From Acanthamoeba castellanii str. Neff (taxonomy: Eukaryota; Discosea; Longamoebia; Acanthamoebidae), in contig NW_004457326.1 in NCBI RefSeq assembly GCF_000313135.1, positions 10,051-28,130 on the forward strand: 18,080 nt of DNA, in the 5' to 3' direction. Of this stretch, positions 1 through 7,974 are shown piece after piece. The translations under genes were made by a program, and so were the position numbers. The stretch's first letter is position 1, and each line of letters begins with the position of its first letter. Below the pieces are notes generated by a model. That model did no database searches, had not been told where the DNA came from, and saw only the letters and a list, made by a program, of their open reading frames with translations.

Positions 1-2
1 AT

Positions 3-242
3 GGCGACGATGGCGACGAAGATGACGGGGACGACCGGAGGCGAAGCCTCTACCAGAGGCGAACGAGGTCCGGCGGCAGGAAGGCTGGCGGCCGAACAAA
101 GAAGAAGAGGGACATGGTGGCCCAGCTGCTTGACTGCTTCAAGGAGAAGGACCTCGAGAAGGTGCTCGTGGTCAACGCGGCCGCGCGAAAGAGGAAGCCG
201 CCGCGCAAGTACGGCATCGACGAGTGGTACAACCGCGGCTGA
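3..242 (+). CDS. 3' end of an unidentified protein with acidic and basic tail (5' partial)
   Basis: The reading frame open from base 3 to the TGA at 240-242 gives about 79 residues. It begins with an acidic run (GDDGDEDDGDD), continues with an Arg/Lys-rich stretch that looks like a nuclear localisation signal (GGRTKKKRD), then a short probable helix (MVAQLLDCFKEKDLEKVLVV) and ends in KYGIDEWYNRG. The start lies outside the window. I chose this frame over the overlapping frame that starts with ATG at base 1 because the latter is Arg/Ser/Thr-rich with no coherent pattern, while this one has amino-acid composition typical of a real nuclear protein and ends just before a non-coding spacer. The acidic/basic alternation suggests a nuclear or chromatin-associated protein, but that is inference only. 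I do not recognise the family. Confidence 0.55.
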   Translation, partial: GDDGDEDDGDDRRRSLYQRRTRSGGRKAGGRTKKKRDMVAQLLDCFKEKDLEKVLVVNAAARKRKPPRKYGIDEWYNRG

Positions 243-735
243 CCAGTCTTCGCGCGAGCAACTCAACACACACAGACACCATCTCCCTCAAGAACTACAT
301 CACACAACACTTTCTTTCTGATATGTATCTTCTCAACCCTAGCTTTGTATGCATGTATCCACACCTTTCCACCGCTCCCGAAATCCAACCCTGCACCAAC
401 CAGAACTCACCAACACAAACCACGTCGGCCAGTTATTCGCTCTCCCGACCCGGTCCCATGGCAGCACTCCCAGCGCAACTGAGAAGGCCGTTTTGCTCCG
501 CGCTCATGCCCACCTGCCACAGAAATGAGTGAGAACATTGCGCGAGTGACTGCGTAAGAGTGCGATTTACCCGCGGGCCAGAAGCTATGTGCGGACAGCA
601 CACTGGCCCCTTGCGGGTGAAAAGAACTAAGGCGAGAAGACGAGTTGGGTGTGATGTCGCTGTGGGGGCGACACACAATATAAAATATTTTGGGTTTTTT
701 GTTTTCATTTAATTTTACAGGCAACTGGTGTTGGC
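243..735. other. Convergent intergenic spacer
   Basis: This 493-base stretch lies between two genes that converge (plus-strand stop at 242, minus-strand stop at 736). I see no convincing coding frame. It becomes AT-rich at about 675-715, which would form the 3' untranslated region and polyadenylation area of the minus-strand gene. No canonical AATAAA was found there. Confidence 0.6.
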
Positions 736-1263
736 TTACTGGACGGGGATGTTCCACCTGAAGGCGAAGAACTGCTTCTGGATGGAGGTCTGGACGGCCT
801 GAGACCAGAAGCGGTACTGGAGGCCCGTGCGGGTGACGTAGGTGTAGTCGAACACGAGGGTCTCGAAGTCGCGGCAGAGCATGGGCTTGCCGAGCGAGTA
901 GCGGCCGCCGTGGTTGTCGATGACGGGGTTGACGCCGAGCTGGGTGTCCATGGTGATGTCGCCGTTGGAGCGGGTGATGGTGAAGCTCAGCTTGGTGTTG
1001 TCATAGCCCTTCTGGGTGAGCCTGGCGTTGAGCTGGTTGATGACGCCGGCCTCGACCGTGGTGTTGCCCAGGTCGACGTTCTTGGTGATCTGCACGAAGT
1101 AGTCCTTGAAGTCCTGGAAGACCGCGCGCTCGGCGTAGAACTTGAGGATGTTGGAGAAGGACGGCTGCGCGGGGTCGTACTGGCTGTCCTGGCAGAAGAA
1201 GAGGGTGGCCTGCGCGGCGTTGATGACGAAGAAGAGGGCGAAGAGGGCGAGGATGGCCTTCAT
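736..1263 (-). CDS. Small secreted protein of unknown function, single exon
   Basis: An intronless 175-residue frame starts with ATG at 1263 (A at -3) and stops at 736-738. The N-terminus is a clear signal peptide: MK, then a hydrophobic core (AILALFALFFVINA), then a likely cleavage after AQA at about residue 19. The mature part is about 156 residues, with two cysteines (near residues 24 and 130) that could pair, and one possible N-glycosylation site (NTT). The body alternates beta-like segments (KLSFTITRSNGDITMDTQL; LVFDYTYVTRTGLQYRFW) and carries several aromatic residues near the C-terminus. The shape is loosely reminiscent of an NTF2-like fold, but I could not assign a family. A TATA-like element lies about 95 bases upstream. 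It is probably secreted or lysosomal; the function is unknown. Confidence 0.8.
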   Translation of the reverse strand: MKAILALFALFFVINAAQATLFFCQDSQYDPAQPSFSNILKFYAERAVFQDFKDYFVQITKNVDLGNTTVEAGVINQLNARLTQKGYDNTKLSFTITRSNGDITMDTQLGVNPVIDNHGGRYSLGKPMLCRDFETLVFDYTYVTRTGLQYRFWSQAVQTSIQKQFFAFRWNIPVQ

Positions 1264-1768
1264 GTTGATGTGTTGTTGATGGTATACAGGTAAGGTACAG
1301 TTGTTGTTGTATTGGTGTTGGTTGCTTGAATGCTGTTGTCTGCGCCTCCGCGGTATTTATCAGGAGTAATGGACATACAGTGTATGCGGATACCCAATCG
1401 CAGAGCGACCAATAGGCGGACGCCCGATTCAACGGGCTTTTTTGCGGTTGGTGGATAGTGTGCGTGGAATCCGATCAGCTCAACCCGCACCCTGCAGCAC
1501 CGATGGTCCCACGCCATTGGCTAACTCTCGGATATCCGTGAGCTTGTTGCGAGGTGCGGCTTACCATAACCGCGCCTGCGGACATGAATTTCTTTAATTT
1601 AGATCGACCTTTAAGGTGGCGATCTATCTATGGCTTGTTTTTACTTGAATGGCGTTCGCGTCGCGATCTCTCAGCGATCTCCGTTCACCATCCAGCCTTC
1701 TTAAACTCTTTCACCCAAAGAGAGAGAGTTTTATGTCCGACCAAGCCAAGGAGAAAACCAACGTTTCC
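1264..1768. other. Intergenic region: promoter of the secreted-protein gene and 3' flank of the LDAH-like gene
   Basis: This 505-base spacer separates two minus-strand genes. Its left part is the promoter of the secreted-protein gene (TATA-like element at 1354-1360, CCAAT pentamers). Its right part, next to 1769, is the 3' flank of the LDAH-like gene and contains a CT/GA-rich tract (about 1715-1735). No coding exon with a family signature was found in it. Confidence 0.55.
1354..1360 (-). promoter_or_regulatory. TATA-like element of the secreted-protein gene
   Basis: On the minus strand this reads ATAAATA, about 95 bases upstream of the ATG at 1263, a plausible distance for a TATA box plus a short 5' untranslated region. 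Two CCAAT pentamers on the opposite strand (1394-1398 and 1409-1413) lie just upstream. Confidence 0.5.
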
Positions 1769-3290
1769 TTACGCTTTGTTTTCTTCTTCGTCGTCCACTT
1801 CTTGTTGATGTTCCAATATGTCCTCCAGAAAGTGGGCCACCCGACGGGCCACCGGGCTCGAGTGCTTCAACACAAAGGCGTGCGGCACCTCCTCCTCGGC
1901 CAGATGCACATGCCCTGATCGTACACATCACGTCAGCCGTGGCGCCATAAGGGGTGTCAAGCGTGTGAAGTGCGACAAGGTTGGCGATGATGGTAGGTGC
2001 AGGTATGGTACCGTCGGGCATGAGCATCTTCATGGCGTCGTGGAACTCCATGGGAGTGTAGGGATCGGTGCGGCCGTAGAGGAAGAGCAGCGTGGGCCGC
2101 ACTTCGTGCTCGTCGTGGCGCAGCAGGTCTTCGTCGAGATCGAGGATCTCGTAGGCTTCCAGATAGGCCATGTACAGCACGTTCTGTATCGTCGTGTAGC
2201 TGACAAGTGGGATACGTTAGTTAGCTAGATGACGATGACGATGACGATGACGAAGAGAAAGTACTTGAGCATTCCCGTCACGAGTTCGCGCGTGGATTGA
2301 TCGAAGTTCGATCGGGCCAGGGACAAGATGGCGCGCTTGACGAAGGTGGGAATGCAGTGCACGATGCAGCCGATGAGCTGCCGCAGGCCCGGCCGCATGA
2401 TCACCTGGTCATTCATGAATGAACCATCGAAAAATAAATAAATAAAAGAAATAAAGAGATCAGTTGATGACCACTGTGAGGGCGGTCGATGGCCCGCCCG
2501 CTTGCTTACCTTGACCGGGGGCGGGAGACCCTGGTAGAGGTCCCTCACCGTAGGGAACAGGTTGATGACCTTGAGAATGGGGAAGTCCGGGCGTCGCTTG
2601 GTCACCTGTCGCAGCGTCCAATGCCGATGAATGTGAGTGTCGTGCGTGTGCGTGCGGCTGTTGTGTGTGTGCGTGCGTGTGTGTGTGTGTGTGTTGTGTG
2701 CGTGCGTGCGTGCGTGCGTGCGTGCGTGTGGCACCTGAAGAGAGATGTAGGCTCCGACCGAGTGGCCCATCAGCACGAATCGACTCTTCCCGCCAAAGCT
2801 GTCCAAATAATCGACTGCACGCGCAGAAGAGTGAGGCAGACCAGCAGCGTGGGCTGTAGCGCAGCAGGTGCGCCCGTACTCTTGTGCCGGATTTGGTCCT
2901 GCAGCGTGTAGATGGCATCGCCGTTGAGCTGCTGGGGCGCATGGCCTGCATGGCCCACTGCTCGCCCACAAGTGCTCCAGTCAGAAAAACAAGTATTAAT
3001 TATATATAAAAAATAAAAAAATAGAAAAGGGATAATGCACCGCCCACAATGGAGTATCTCTGCTCGAGAAGGTGGAAGAGCTCCGTGATGAACTCCACAT
3101 AGAATTCAATTGCGCCAGGATTGCCTGTGGCCGAGAATAATTCACAAGATTAAATCAAATCGCGAAGCCGGCGGGTGCAGGCGTCCAACGAACCAGGAAC
3201 AACGACGAGCGTGATGTCGCTCACGGGTTCTTCGGCACGAAGCACAAATGCCTCCGTACGGATGCCTCCCACCTCGATTATCTGTTTCAT
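1769..3290 (-). CDS. Lipid-droplet-associated hydrolase (LDAH-like alpha/beta hydrolase), 8 exons
   Basis: Exons on the minus strand: 3290-3194, 3124-3041, 2957-2880, 2814-2735, 2605-2510, 2404-2265, 2199-2012, 1914-1769. All junctions are GT-AG and keep frame, giving 302 residues (human LDAH is about 325). Family hallmarks appear in order: VVVPGNPG (about 29-36), GHAGHAPQQL followed by YTLQDQIRHKI, the nucleophile elbow GHSVGAY with Ser105, VINLFPTVRDL, YGRTDPY with the likely acid Asp237, and VPHAF with the likely catalytic His266. Known members sit on lipid droplets and are linked to sterol-ester or neutral-lipid turnover, although their substrate is debated. The start at 3290 is the only one that puts the PGNPG strand in frame. 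The C-terminus is acidic (EVDDEEENKA). Its 3' end lies 505 bases from the next gene; its start is only 174 bases from the Sel1 gene's stop. Confidence 0.9.
2229..2252. repeat. Hexanucleotide GATGAC tandem repeat in LDAH intron 6
   Basis: About four tandem copies of GATGAC lie within the short intron 2200-2264. Read through on the minus strand they give an (IV)n tail, which is why the unspliced frame looks artificially extended; the splice donor at 2264 precedes them. Confidence 0.75.
2641..2730. repeat. GT/GC alternating microsatellite inside LDAH intron 4
   Basis: Most of this 90-base stretch consists of CG and TG steps, including a (TG)n run and seven or so tandem CGTG-type units. It fills most of the 129-base intron 2606-2734 between the GHSVGA exon and the VTKRRPDF exon. 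Alternating purine-pyrimidine tracts of this kind can adopt Z-DNA. Confidence 0.85.
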
Positions 3291-3464
3291 CTCTCTCTGG
3301 GCCAAAATCCAACGACTAATTCTCTAGAATTGATTATTAATTATAAAATAATTATAAAATATAATATTATTCCTTAATTTCTGTGCCGAATATTTGCTGA
3401 TGGAGACTGTTCACCTTCTTATTTACAATGCGAGTTGAATACAACAATGAGGGGGTTTTGCGGG
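3291..3464. promoter_or_regulatory. Compact AT-rich promoter of the LDAH-like gene
   Basis: Only 174 bases separate the LDAH-like start (3290) from the Sel1 stop (3465), both on the minus strand. The centre (about 3325-3375) is almost pure A/T with several TATAAAAT-like words, so the LDAH core promoter and the Sel1 3' end must share this space. Confidence 0.45.
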
Positions 3465-5272
3465 TCAGTAGGTTGGGTGGTGGACTGTGTTGAGACGGGC
3501 TCGCGCTCCGTCGTGCCCCTGGCCGGCGGCCTGCTCGAGCCAGTAGATCCCGAGGTCCACATTCTCCGGCACGCCGCGGCCTTCGAGGTGCATCACGCCC
3601 ACAGCGAACTGGGCTCGCGCCACGCCCTGGTTGGCCGCCTTGGTCAGCCACAGGGCGGCCACCGTCGGGTCCTTGGGCACGCCGCGGCCGTTGGCGTACA
3701 TGACCCCGAGATGGAGCTGCGCATCGGCGTGGCCCTGCTCGGCGGCCATGCTGAACCAGTTGGCCGCGAGGGCCGCGTTCTTCTCGACCAGGTGGCCCCA
3801 GCCCGAGAAGTGGGCCACGCCCAGACGGAACTGGGCGCCGGCGTGGTTGCCCTGGTCAGGGTAGGCTGCGCGCTCGTAGTGCTGGAGGGCCTGGTGCTCG
3901 TCGGGCTTGACCCCGCGGCCCTGCTCGTAGGCCCGGCCCAGCCCGAACTGCGCCGCCGCAGCGAACTCGCGGTCGTCGTTGCCTGCAGCGGCGGCGGCCT
4001 TCTGGTACCAGTAGACTACTTGCCAGTCGTCCCTCTCCACACCGCGGCCGTCCCACAGTGCCTCGGCCAGCTCGCACTGCGCGCAGGCCTGGCCCTGCTC
4101 GGCCGCCTTGCGCACCCAGTCGACTCCGGTCCGCGGATCGGCGGCCTGGCCGTGCCGGCCGTGGACCAGGGCAGCCCCCAGCTCGAACTGGGCCTTGGCG
4201 TGGCCCGCGCCGGCGGCTCGCATGAGCCACCCGACGGCTAGCCGCTCGTTCTGGGCCATGCCGCTGCCCAGGAACATGGCGCGGGCCAGGTGGTACTGCG
4301 CGTCGACGTTGCCCTTGGCCGCGGCCTTGACGAGCCACTCGGCCGCAGCCTCGTGCTGGTGGTCCTGGGCGAGGATGAGGGCCAGCATGAGCTGCGCCTC
4401 GACGTGGTCGAGCTGGGCCGCCTTCATGAGCATCTCCACGGCCTCGACCAGTTCGGTGTCGTTCTCCTTGGCCGGCAGCGCGCCCGCCCGCAGCTGGTTG
4501 ATCTGCAGCCGCCCGAGCCGGAACATGGCCTCGACGTGGGCCTTGTCCACCGCGAGTCTGTACCACTCGGCCGCGCGCAGCGGGTCGCTCCCCTCCGCCA
4601 CGCCGCAGCCGTCCTCGAACGCCCGGCCGACCTCGAACTGCGACGCAGTGTGCCCCTGCTCAGCGGCCTTGGCGAAGAAGTGGAAGGCCAGCTTGGCCTT
4701 GGCCACGCTCTGCTGGCGCTCCTGGGCGTACTGGGAGCCGACCCAGTACTGGGCGGCAGGGTGGCCTTGCACGGCGGCCTTGCGCAGCCAGTGGAGCGCG
4801 AGGGCCGGGTCGGCGGGCACGACACCGTCGGCGCCGCCGAGCTGGTAGCAGGTGCCCAGGCGGATCTGGGCCTGGAGGTGGTCCTGCTCGGCCGCGCGCT
4901 GGAGCCACTCGACGCCCAGGCGCTCGTTGCGCTCGAGGCCTGCGCGGCCGAACCAGAGGGCCTCGCCCAGCACGTACTGGGCGCCGGCGTGGCCCTGCTG
5001 GGCCGCCAGGTCGAAGCAGAGCATGGCCTGGTCCTCGTCGGGCGGCGTGCCCGCATCTCCCGCCCGAAACCGCAGGGCTTGTTTGTATAGACCCTCCACA
5101 TCGTTCGGAGTCTGGCGTGGTCGTGGGCTTCCGTAAGCGAACGAAAAAGAACGAAAAAGAAGAAGAACGAAAGCGACGAAGACAATAATCGGAGCTTTTT
5201 CAACACAAAAGAGGAAGCAAGGAGGTGTACCTGACATGCGGAGGCTCTGTTTTGGCGAGCAATGGCCGACAT
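3465..5272 (-). CDS. Sel1-like repeat protein, two exons
   Basis: Exon 1 is 5272-5231 (MSAIARQNRASACQ) and exon 2 is 5111-3465; the 119-base intron has GT-AG ends and joins in phase 0, giving 562 residues. Almost the whole protein is about 13 Sel1-like repeats of about 36-40 residues, each with the pattern AQ-x-x-LG, G-G, A-x-x-WL-x-KAA-x-QGH. Sel1 arrays form alpha-solenoids that act as protein-binding scaffolds, for example in ER-associated degradation or cell-cycle control; the partner here cannot be read from the sequence. In the spliced form I see no signal peptide or membrane segment, so it is probably cytosolic. An alternative ATG at 5237 reads through the intron into the same frame and would add a hydrophobic N-terminus (see findings). 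High GC and biased codons create long antisense open frames that are artefacts. Confidence 0.9.
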
Positions 5273-5614
5273 GATTGGGTTTCTGTTAGGTTGGTCTGGT
5301 GGTGTGTCTGTAAAGTATAAGGAGGAAGGCGGTTGTGTTGGGTTTCTTTCAGTGCGGGGGAAGCGTGAAGGTAACTGTTGGGGAGGGCGCGGGGTTGCCT
5401 GGCGCCTATTTAAACTCTTGGCGCACACCCGCCATTGGTAGACTAGGATAAACGCCGTCCTATAGGCTCGCGTTGTGGTTGTCACGTTTCGTGTGCCTCG
5501 CCGTGTGGCGTGTCATGTTGCCGAACCGCGCAGACGACACAGATTTACACGCCAGTAAAACAACCGGTCAACACTCTCCGCAACACACCTCGTGGACTAA
5601 GGTCAGTGAGGTGG
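5273..5614. other. Spacer between the Sel1 gene and the ENTR1-like gene
   Basis: The 342 bases hold the Sel1 promoter (TATA-like and CCAAT elements) and the 3' flank of the ENTR1-like gene, both on the minus strand. I see no additional gene; the weak plus-strand frames here have no recognisable pattern. Confidence 0.5.
5407..5414 (-). promoter_or_regulatory. TATA-like element of the Sel1 gene
   Basis: The minus strand reads TTTAAATA about 135 bases upstream of the ATG at 5272. A minus-strand CCAAT pentamer at 5434-5438 lies just upstream of it. The order CCAAT-TATA-start is plausible, but the distance to the start codon is somewhat long. Confidence 0.4.
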
Positions 5615-7475
5615 TCAGGAGTCGGCGGGGAGGTGGCTCAGCTTGTCGATGCTCTGCAGGACGGTGGCGATGTCTCGCAAGGTGGATACGCCGCCGATGA
5701 GCTTCTTGATGCCGGCCTCGGCGTCGTTGGCGGCCTGGTGCAGCTGTGCCGTGAGGTACGCGCTCTGTTCGTGAATCGTCCGCAGCTGCTGTTGGGCCTC
5801 GGAGTTGTCACCACCTGGAAGAGGTCCAAAAATGCACACAGCGTCATTTCCGTGTCAGCAGCCACACAACACGACCCCTACACGAATATTCTCTAGCGAA
5901 TCCGCACCGTGACCGGCACCGCGACCGCACGAGCAGCGAGCGGCCTGGTCCTCCAGCTGCTGCACTTTGGCCTCGGCCTTCTCGGCTCGCGCAGTGGCCA
6001 ACATCAGATTGTGTTCGATGGCCTTGATGGGAAGGATGTCAGCCCAACTTGATGTGAGTTTGATGGCGAGAGTGTGTGGTCGTAGTGGTACCTGCACGAC
6101 GTCGTTGAGCTGCTTGGTGTCGTCCTCTTCCTTTTTCCTTAGCCGCGCCTGCGCCTTTTCCGCCTTGAGCGCTCGTCGCTCGATGGCCTCGGCGCGTTTC
6201 CGCTCCTCGTCGGCCTTGGCCTCGGCGCGCAGGAGCAGCGCCTTGAGCTCCGCAACCTGGGCGCTCAAACGCGACTCCGCGTCGCTGTCGCCACGCTTCC
6301 GGTCGCTACTCTCAACCGAGAAGTCAGGTACATCCAGATCAGGCGCCTCCATCGCGTGTGGGGCCTGCCAGCACAACAGGTTTACGTCAGTGAAGCTGGC
6401 CACACCACGAGGCAAAAGAAGAATTGAGCTTGCACGAGAGTGAACGCACGGGCAGCGAGGGAATGCCGATGTTGTCTTCATCGTCTTCGCTTTCGCTTTC
6501 ACTGATGGCGGGCAGCGGCAGCGAGGTGGTCTTGGTGGACGGCGGTGGCGGGGATGGTGTTGGTGTAGCGAGCGCGGCGAAGGAATACGGATTCTCCTTC
6601 TTCGCCTTCCTTCGATCGCTCCCCACGGTGCCGACGCTCGCCACTTCGTTCTCGTCATCATCATCGTCATCGTCAGACAGGGAGGGCAATGCAGGTGTCT
6701 TTGTGGTCTTCCTAGGCCGCTGTTGCTGTTGCTGTTGCTGTGGCTGCTGCTGCGACTTCCCATCTGCGCTCTTCTTGGCGAAGGCCTTGAACGAAAACGG
6801 ATTCTCGCCGGGTCGCGCCTGTTCCTCCTCTTCCTCGTCGCCATCACCATCGCCGCCGCCCGTACCACTCTCCTCCTCTTCCTCCTCATCGTCGTCCATG
6901 TCCTTCTCTTCATCGCCTCTCGTCGCAAAGTTCTTGAACGAGAATGGATTGTCCTTCTTCTTTTGCTGCTGCGACTTGGGTGCAGTTGGTGCGACGGTCG
7001 ACGCCGAGCGCGGCTTGCTGCCGCCGCTGGCCACGCCACTGGTGGCGGTCGTCTGCAGCTGCTCCTTGGCCTTGCGCTTGAGCTTCTCCTGCTCGGCCAG
7101 CCGCTCCTTCATCAAGTCGAACCCGTCGCCAACATCGAATCCCGCAGGGCTATTGGCATGTGGTGCAGCGCTTGCGGGCGCAGCACGCTTTGGCTTGGCG
7201 CCAGCCGATGGCAGAATGGGAGGATCATCGAAGATGGAAGGGGGTGGGACGCCCCCGACTGGATGTGCAGGGCGAGTGCTGGGGGCTGCCGTGCCTTTCG
7301 TGGCCTTAGGGGCGGTCGGGGGGCTGGTGGGCGATTCGTCAAAGATGCTGTAGGGGGCGGGGGCTCGGCCAGCAGAAGCACCAGGCTTGGGTGCAAAGAA
7401 GGAGAAGGGGTTCTTTGCCGCGGGCTTCTTCGATTTGGGCGAATCGTCCTCTATGATCAGCCCCGAACCCTTCAT
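5615..7475 (-). CDS. Endosome-associated trafficking regulator 1-like protein (ENTR1/SDCCAG3 family), 4 exons
   Basis: Exons on the minus strand: 7475-6450, 6364-6092, 6022-5914 (a donor at 5919 is also possible), 5814-5615. They join in frame to about 535 residues (human about 435). The N-terminal 340 residues are disordered, with three NPFSF motifs (about 22, 176, 225), an NPYSF (about 295), two SIFD(E/D)-x-P motifs (about 43 and 80), acidic runs and a poly-Gln. Residues about 360-470 form a coiled coil (LKALLLRAEAKADEERKRAE; VQAIEHNLMLATARAEKAEA). The C-terminus (QLHQAANDAEAGIKKLIGG, then LQSIDKLS) resembles the ENTR1 C-terminal block, and human ENTR1 also carries one NPFSF near its N-terminus. 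ENTR1 acts on endosomes in retromer-linked receptor sorting and in cytokinesis. The assignment rests on remembered family pattern, not a search. The promoter is shared divergently with the transporter gene. Confidence 0.72.
6720..6755. repeat. CAG/CAA trinucleotide repeat coding poly-Gln in the ENTR1-like gene
   Basis: On the minus strand mixed CAG/CAA codons encode three Gln, a Pro and seven Gln between the third NPFSF and the NPYSF motif. The mixed codons make the tract less prone to slippage than a pure repeat. Confidence 0.85.
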
Positions 7476-7974
7476 CTTCTTCTTCTGTGCGCAACTTGCT
7501 GCTGACTTTTCCCTTTTCCTCCTTTATTTCCTTCTTTCCTCGACCCAGCCTTGCCAGGCCACGCTTGTGGTGATCTCCAATGCCATGGATAAAACTCCAT
7601 CCCTCCACTCTTCACCTCATTCATCCAGTTGCTCATTGCTGCCATGGCCTGCTGTTGCTTGAGCAGAAACACAAAGTACATGCTATTGGCAAGGGTTGTA
7701 GGTGAGGGACTCCCAGCACCTCATGCTTGCAATTTTCTTGTGCAGCATGGTTTTGAGTCCTACCATTCCCACATCAAGGGACGGTTCGGCGGAAGGGGTG
7801 CGCTTGTCGAATTGGATTCCCCATTAAGAGAGCACTAGGAACACGCCAATGGAGTTGGTTGCCATCGGCTGGTCTGCCCAATGGCCGCGAAGGAATCGGC
7901 GTTCGAACCTCGCCGACGAGGTTTTGGCGCACGAACCCAAAAGCAAACCAGCTCACGCTAACAACCTTACAGCA
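7476..7974. promoter_or_regulatory. Divergent promoter region between ENTR1-like and ZIP-like genes
   Basis: The ENTR1-like gene starts leftward at 7475 and the transporter rightward at 7975, so these 499 bases must hold both promoters. The left third is pyrimidine-rich. CCAAT pentamers occur at 7846-7850 and 7878-7882, with the reverse ATTGG at 7811-7815. A diverged copy of a transporter exon lies at 7548-7587. No additional credible coding exon was found. Confidence 0.6.
7548..7587 (+). repeat. Diverged partial copy of the ZIP-like gene exon 8 end
   Basis: The segment matches 9609-9652 in the same orientation: the last 25 bases (7563-7587 against 9628-9652) are identical, and the preceding 15 differ by two missing GC dinucleotides and one T-to-C change. 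In the transporter it encodes the membrane segment GLAAGAMLVVISNAM and ends at the exon 8 splice donor. Here it has no neighbouring transporter exon and lies upstream of the ENTR1-like start. Confidence 0.8.

Noticed and set aside
1..321. ATG-initiated frame at the left edge
   Set aside because: Arg/Ser/Thr-rich composition with no pattern; the frame ending at 242 reads as a plausible acidic/basic nuclear protein tail instead.
910..1293. Plus-strand frame made largely of Val, Glu, Gly and Leu
   Set aside because: It is antisense to the signal-peptide protein and has no recognisable structure.
1422..1443. Hairpin GCCCG/CGGGC followed by seven T, resembling a rho-independent terminator
   Set aside because: The window is eukaryotic and the element lies upstream of a minus-strand gene's promoter, so a bacterial-type terminator makes no sense; the stem is only 5 bp.
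3435..5090. Two long plus-strand open frames (about 268 and 266 residues) antisense to the Sel1 gene
   Set aside because: They are Leu/Val/Gly/Ala-rich mirror frames produced by the GC-ending codon bias of the Sel1 repeats; they have no domain pattern and no separate promoter.
6424..7353. Plus-strand 309-residue frame rich in Ser, Cys and Leu, antisense to the ENTR1-like gene
   Set aside because: It mirrors acidic and Gln-rich codons of the real gene; the composition (poly-Ser, poly-Cys) is an artefact.
7897..7915. GTTCGAACC, resembling a tRNA B box, flanked by CGGCG/CGCCG
   Set aside because: The loop is nine bases rather than seven, and no A box, acceptor stem or anticodon arm can be built around it.
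7849..7974. Upstream in-frame extension of the ZIP-like gene from an ATG at 7849
   Set aside because: The added 42 residues are polar and Arg/Pro-rich with CCAAT pentamers inside; the ATG at 7975 with a good context directly precedes the first membrane segment.
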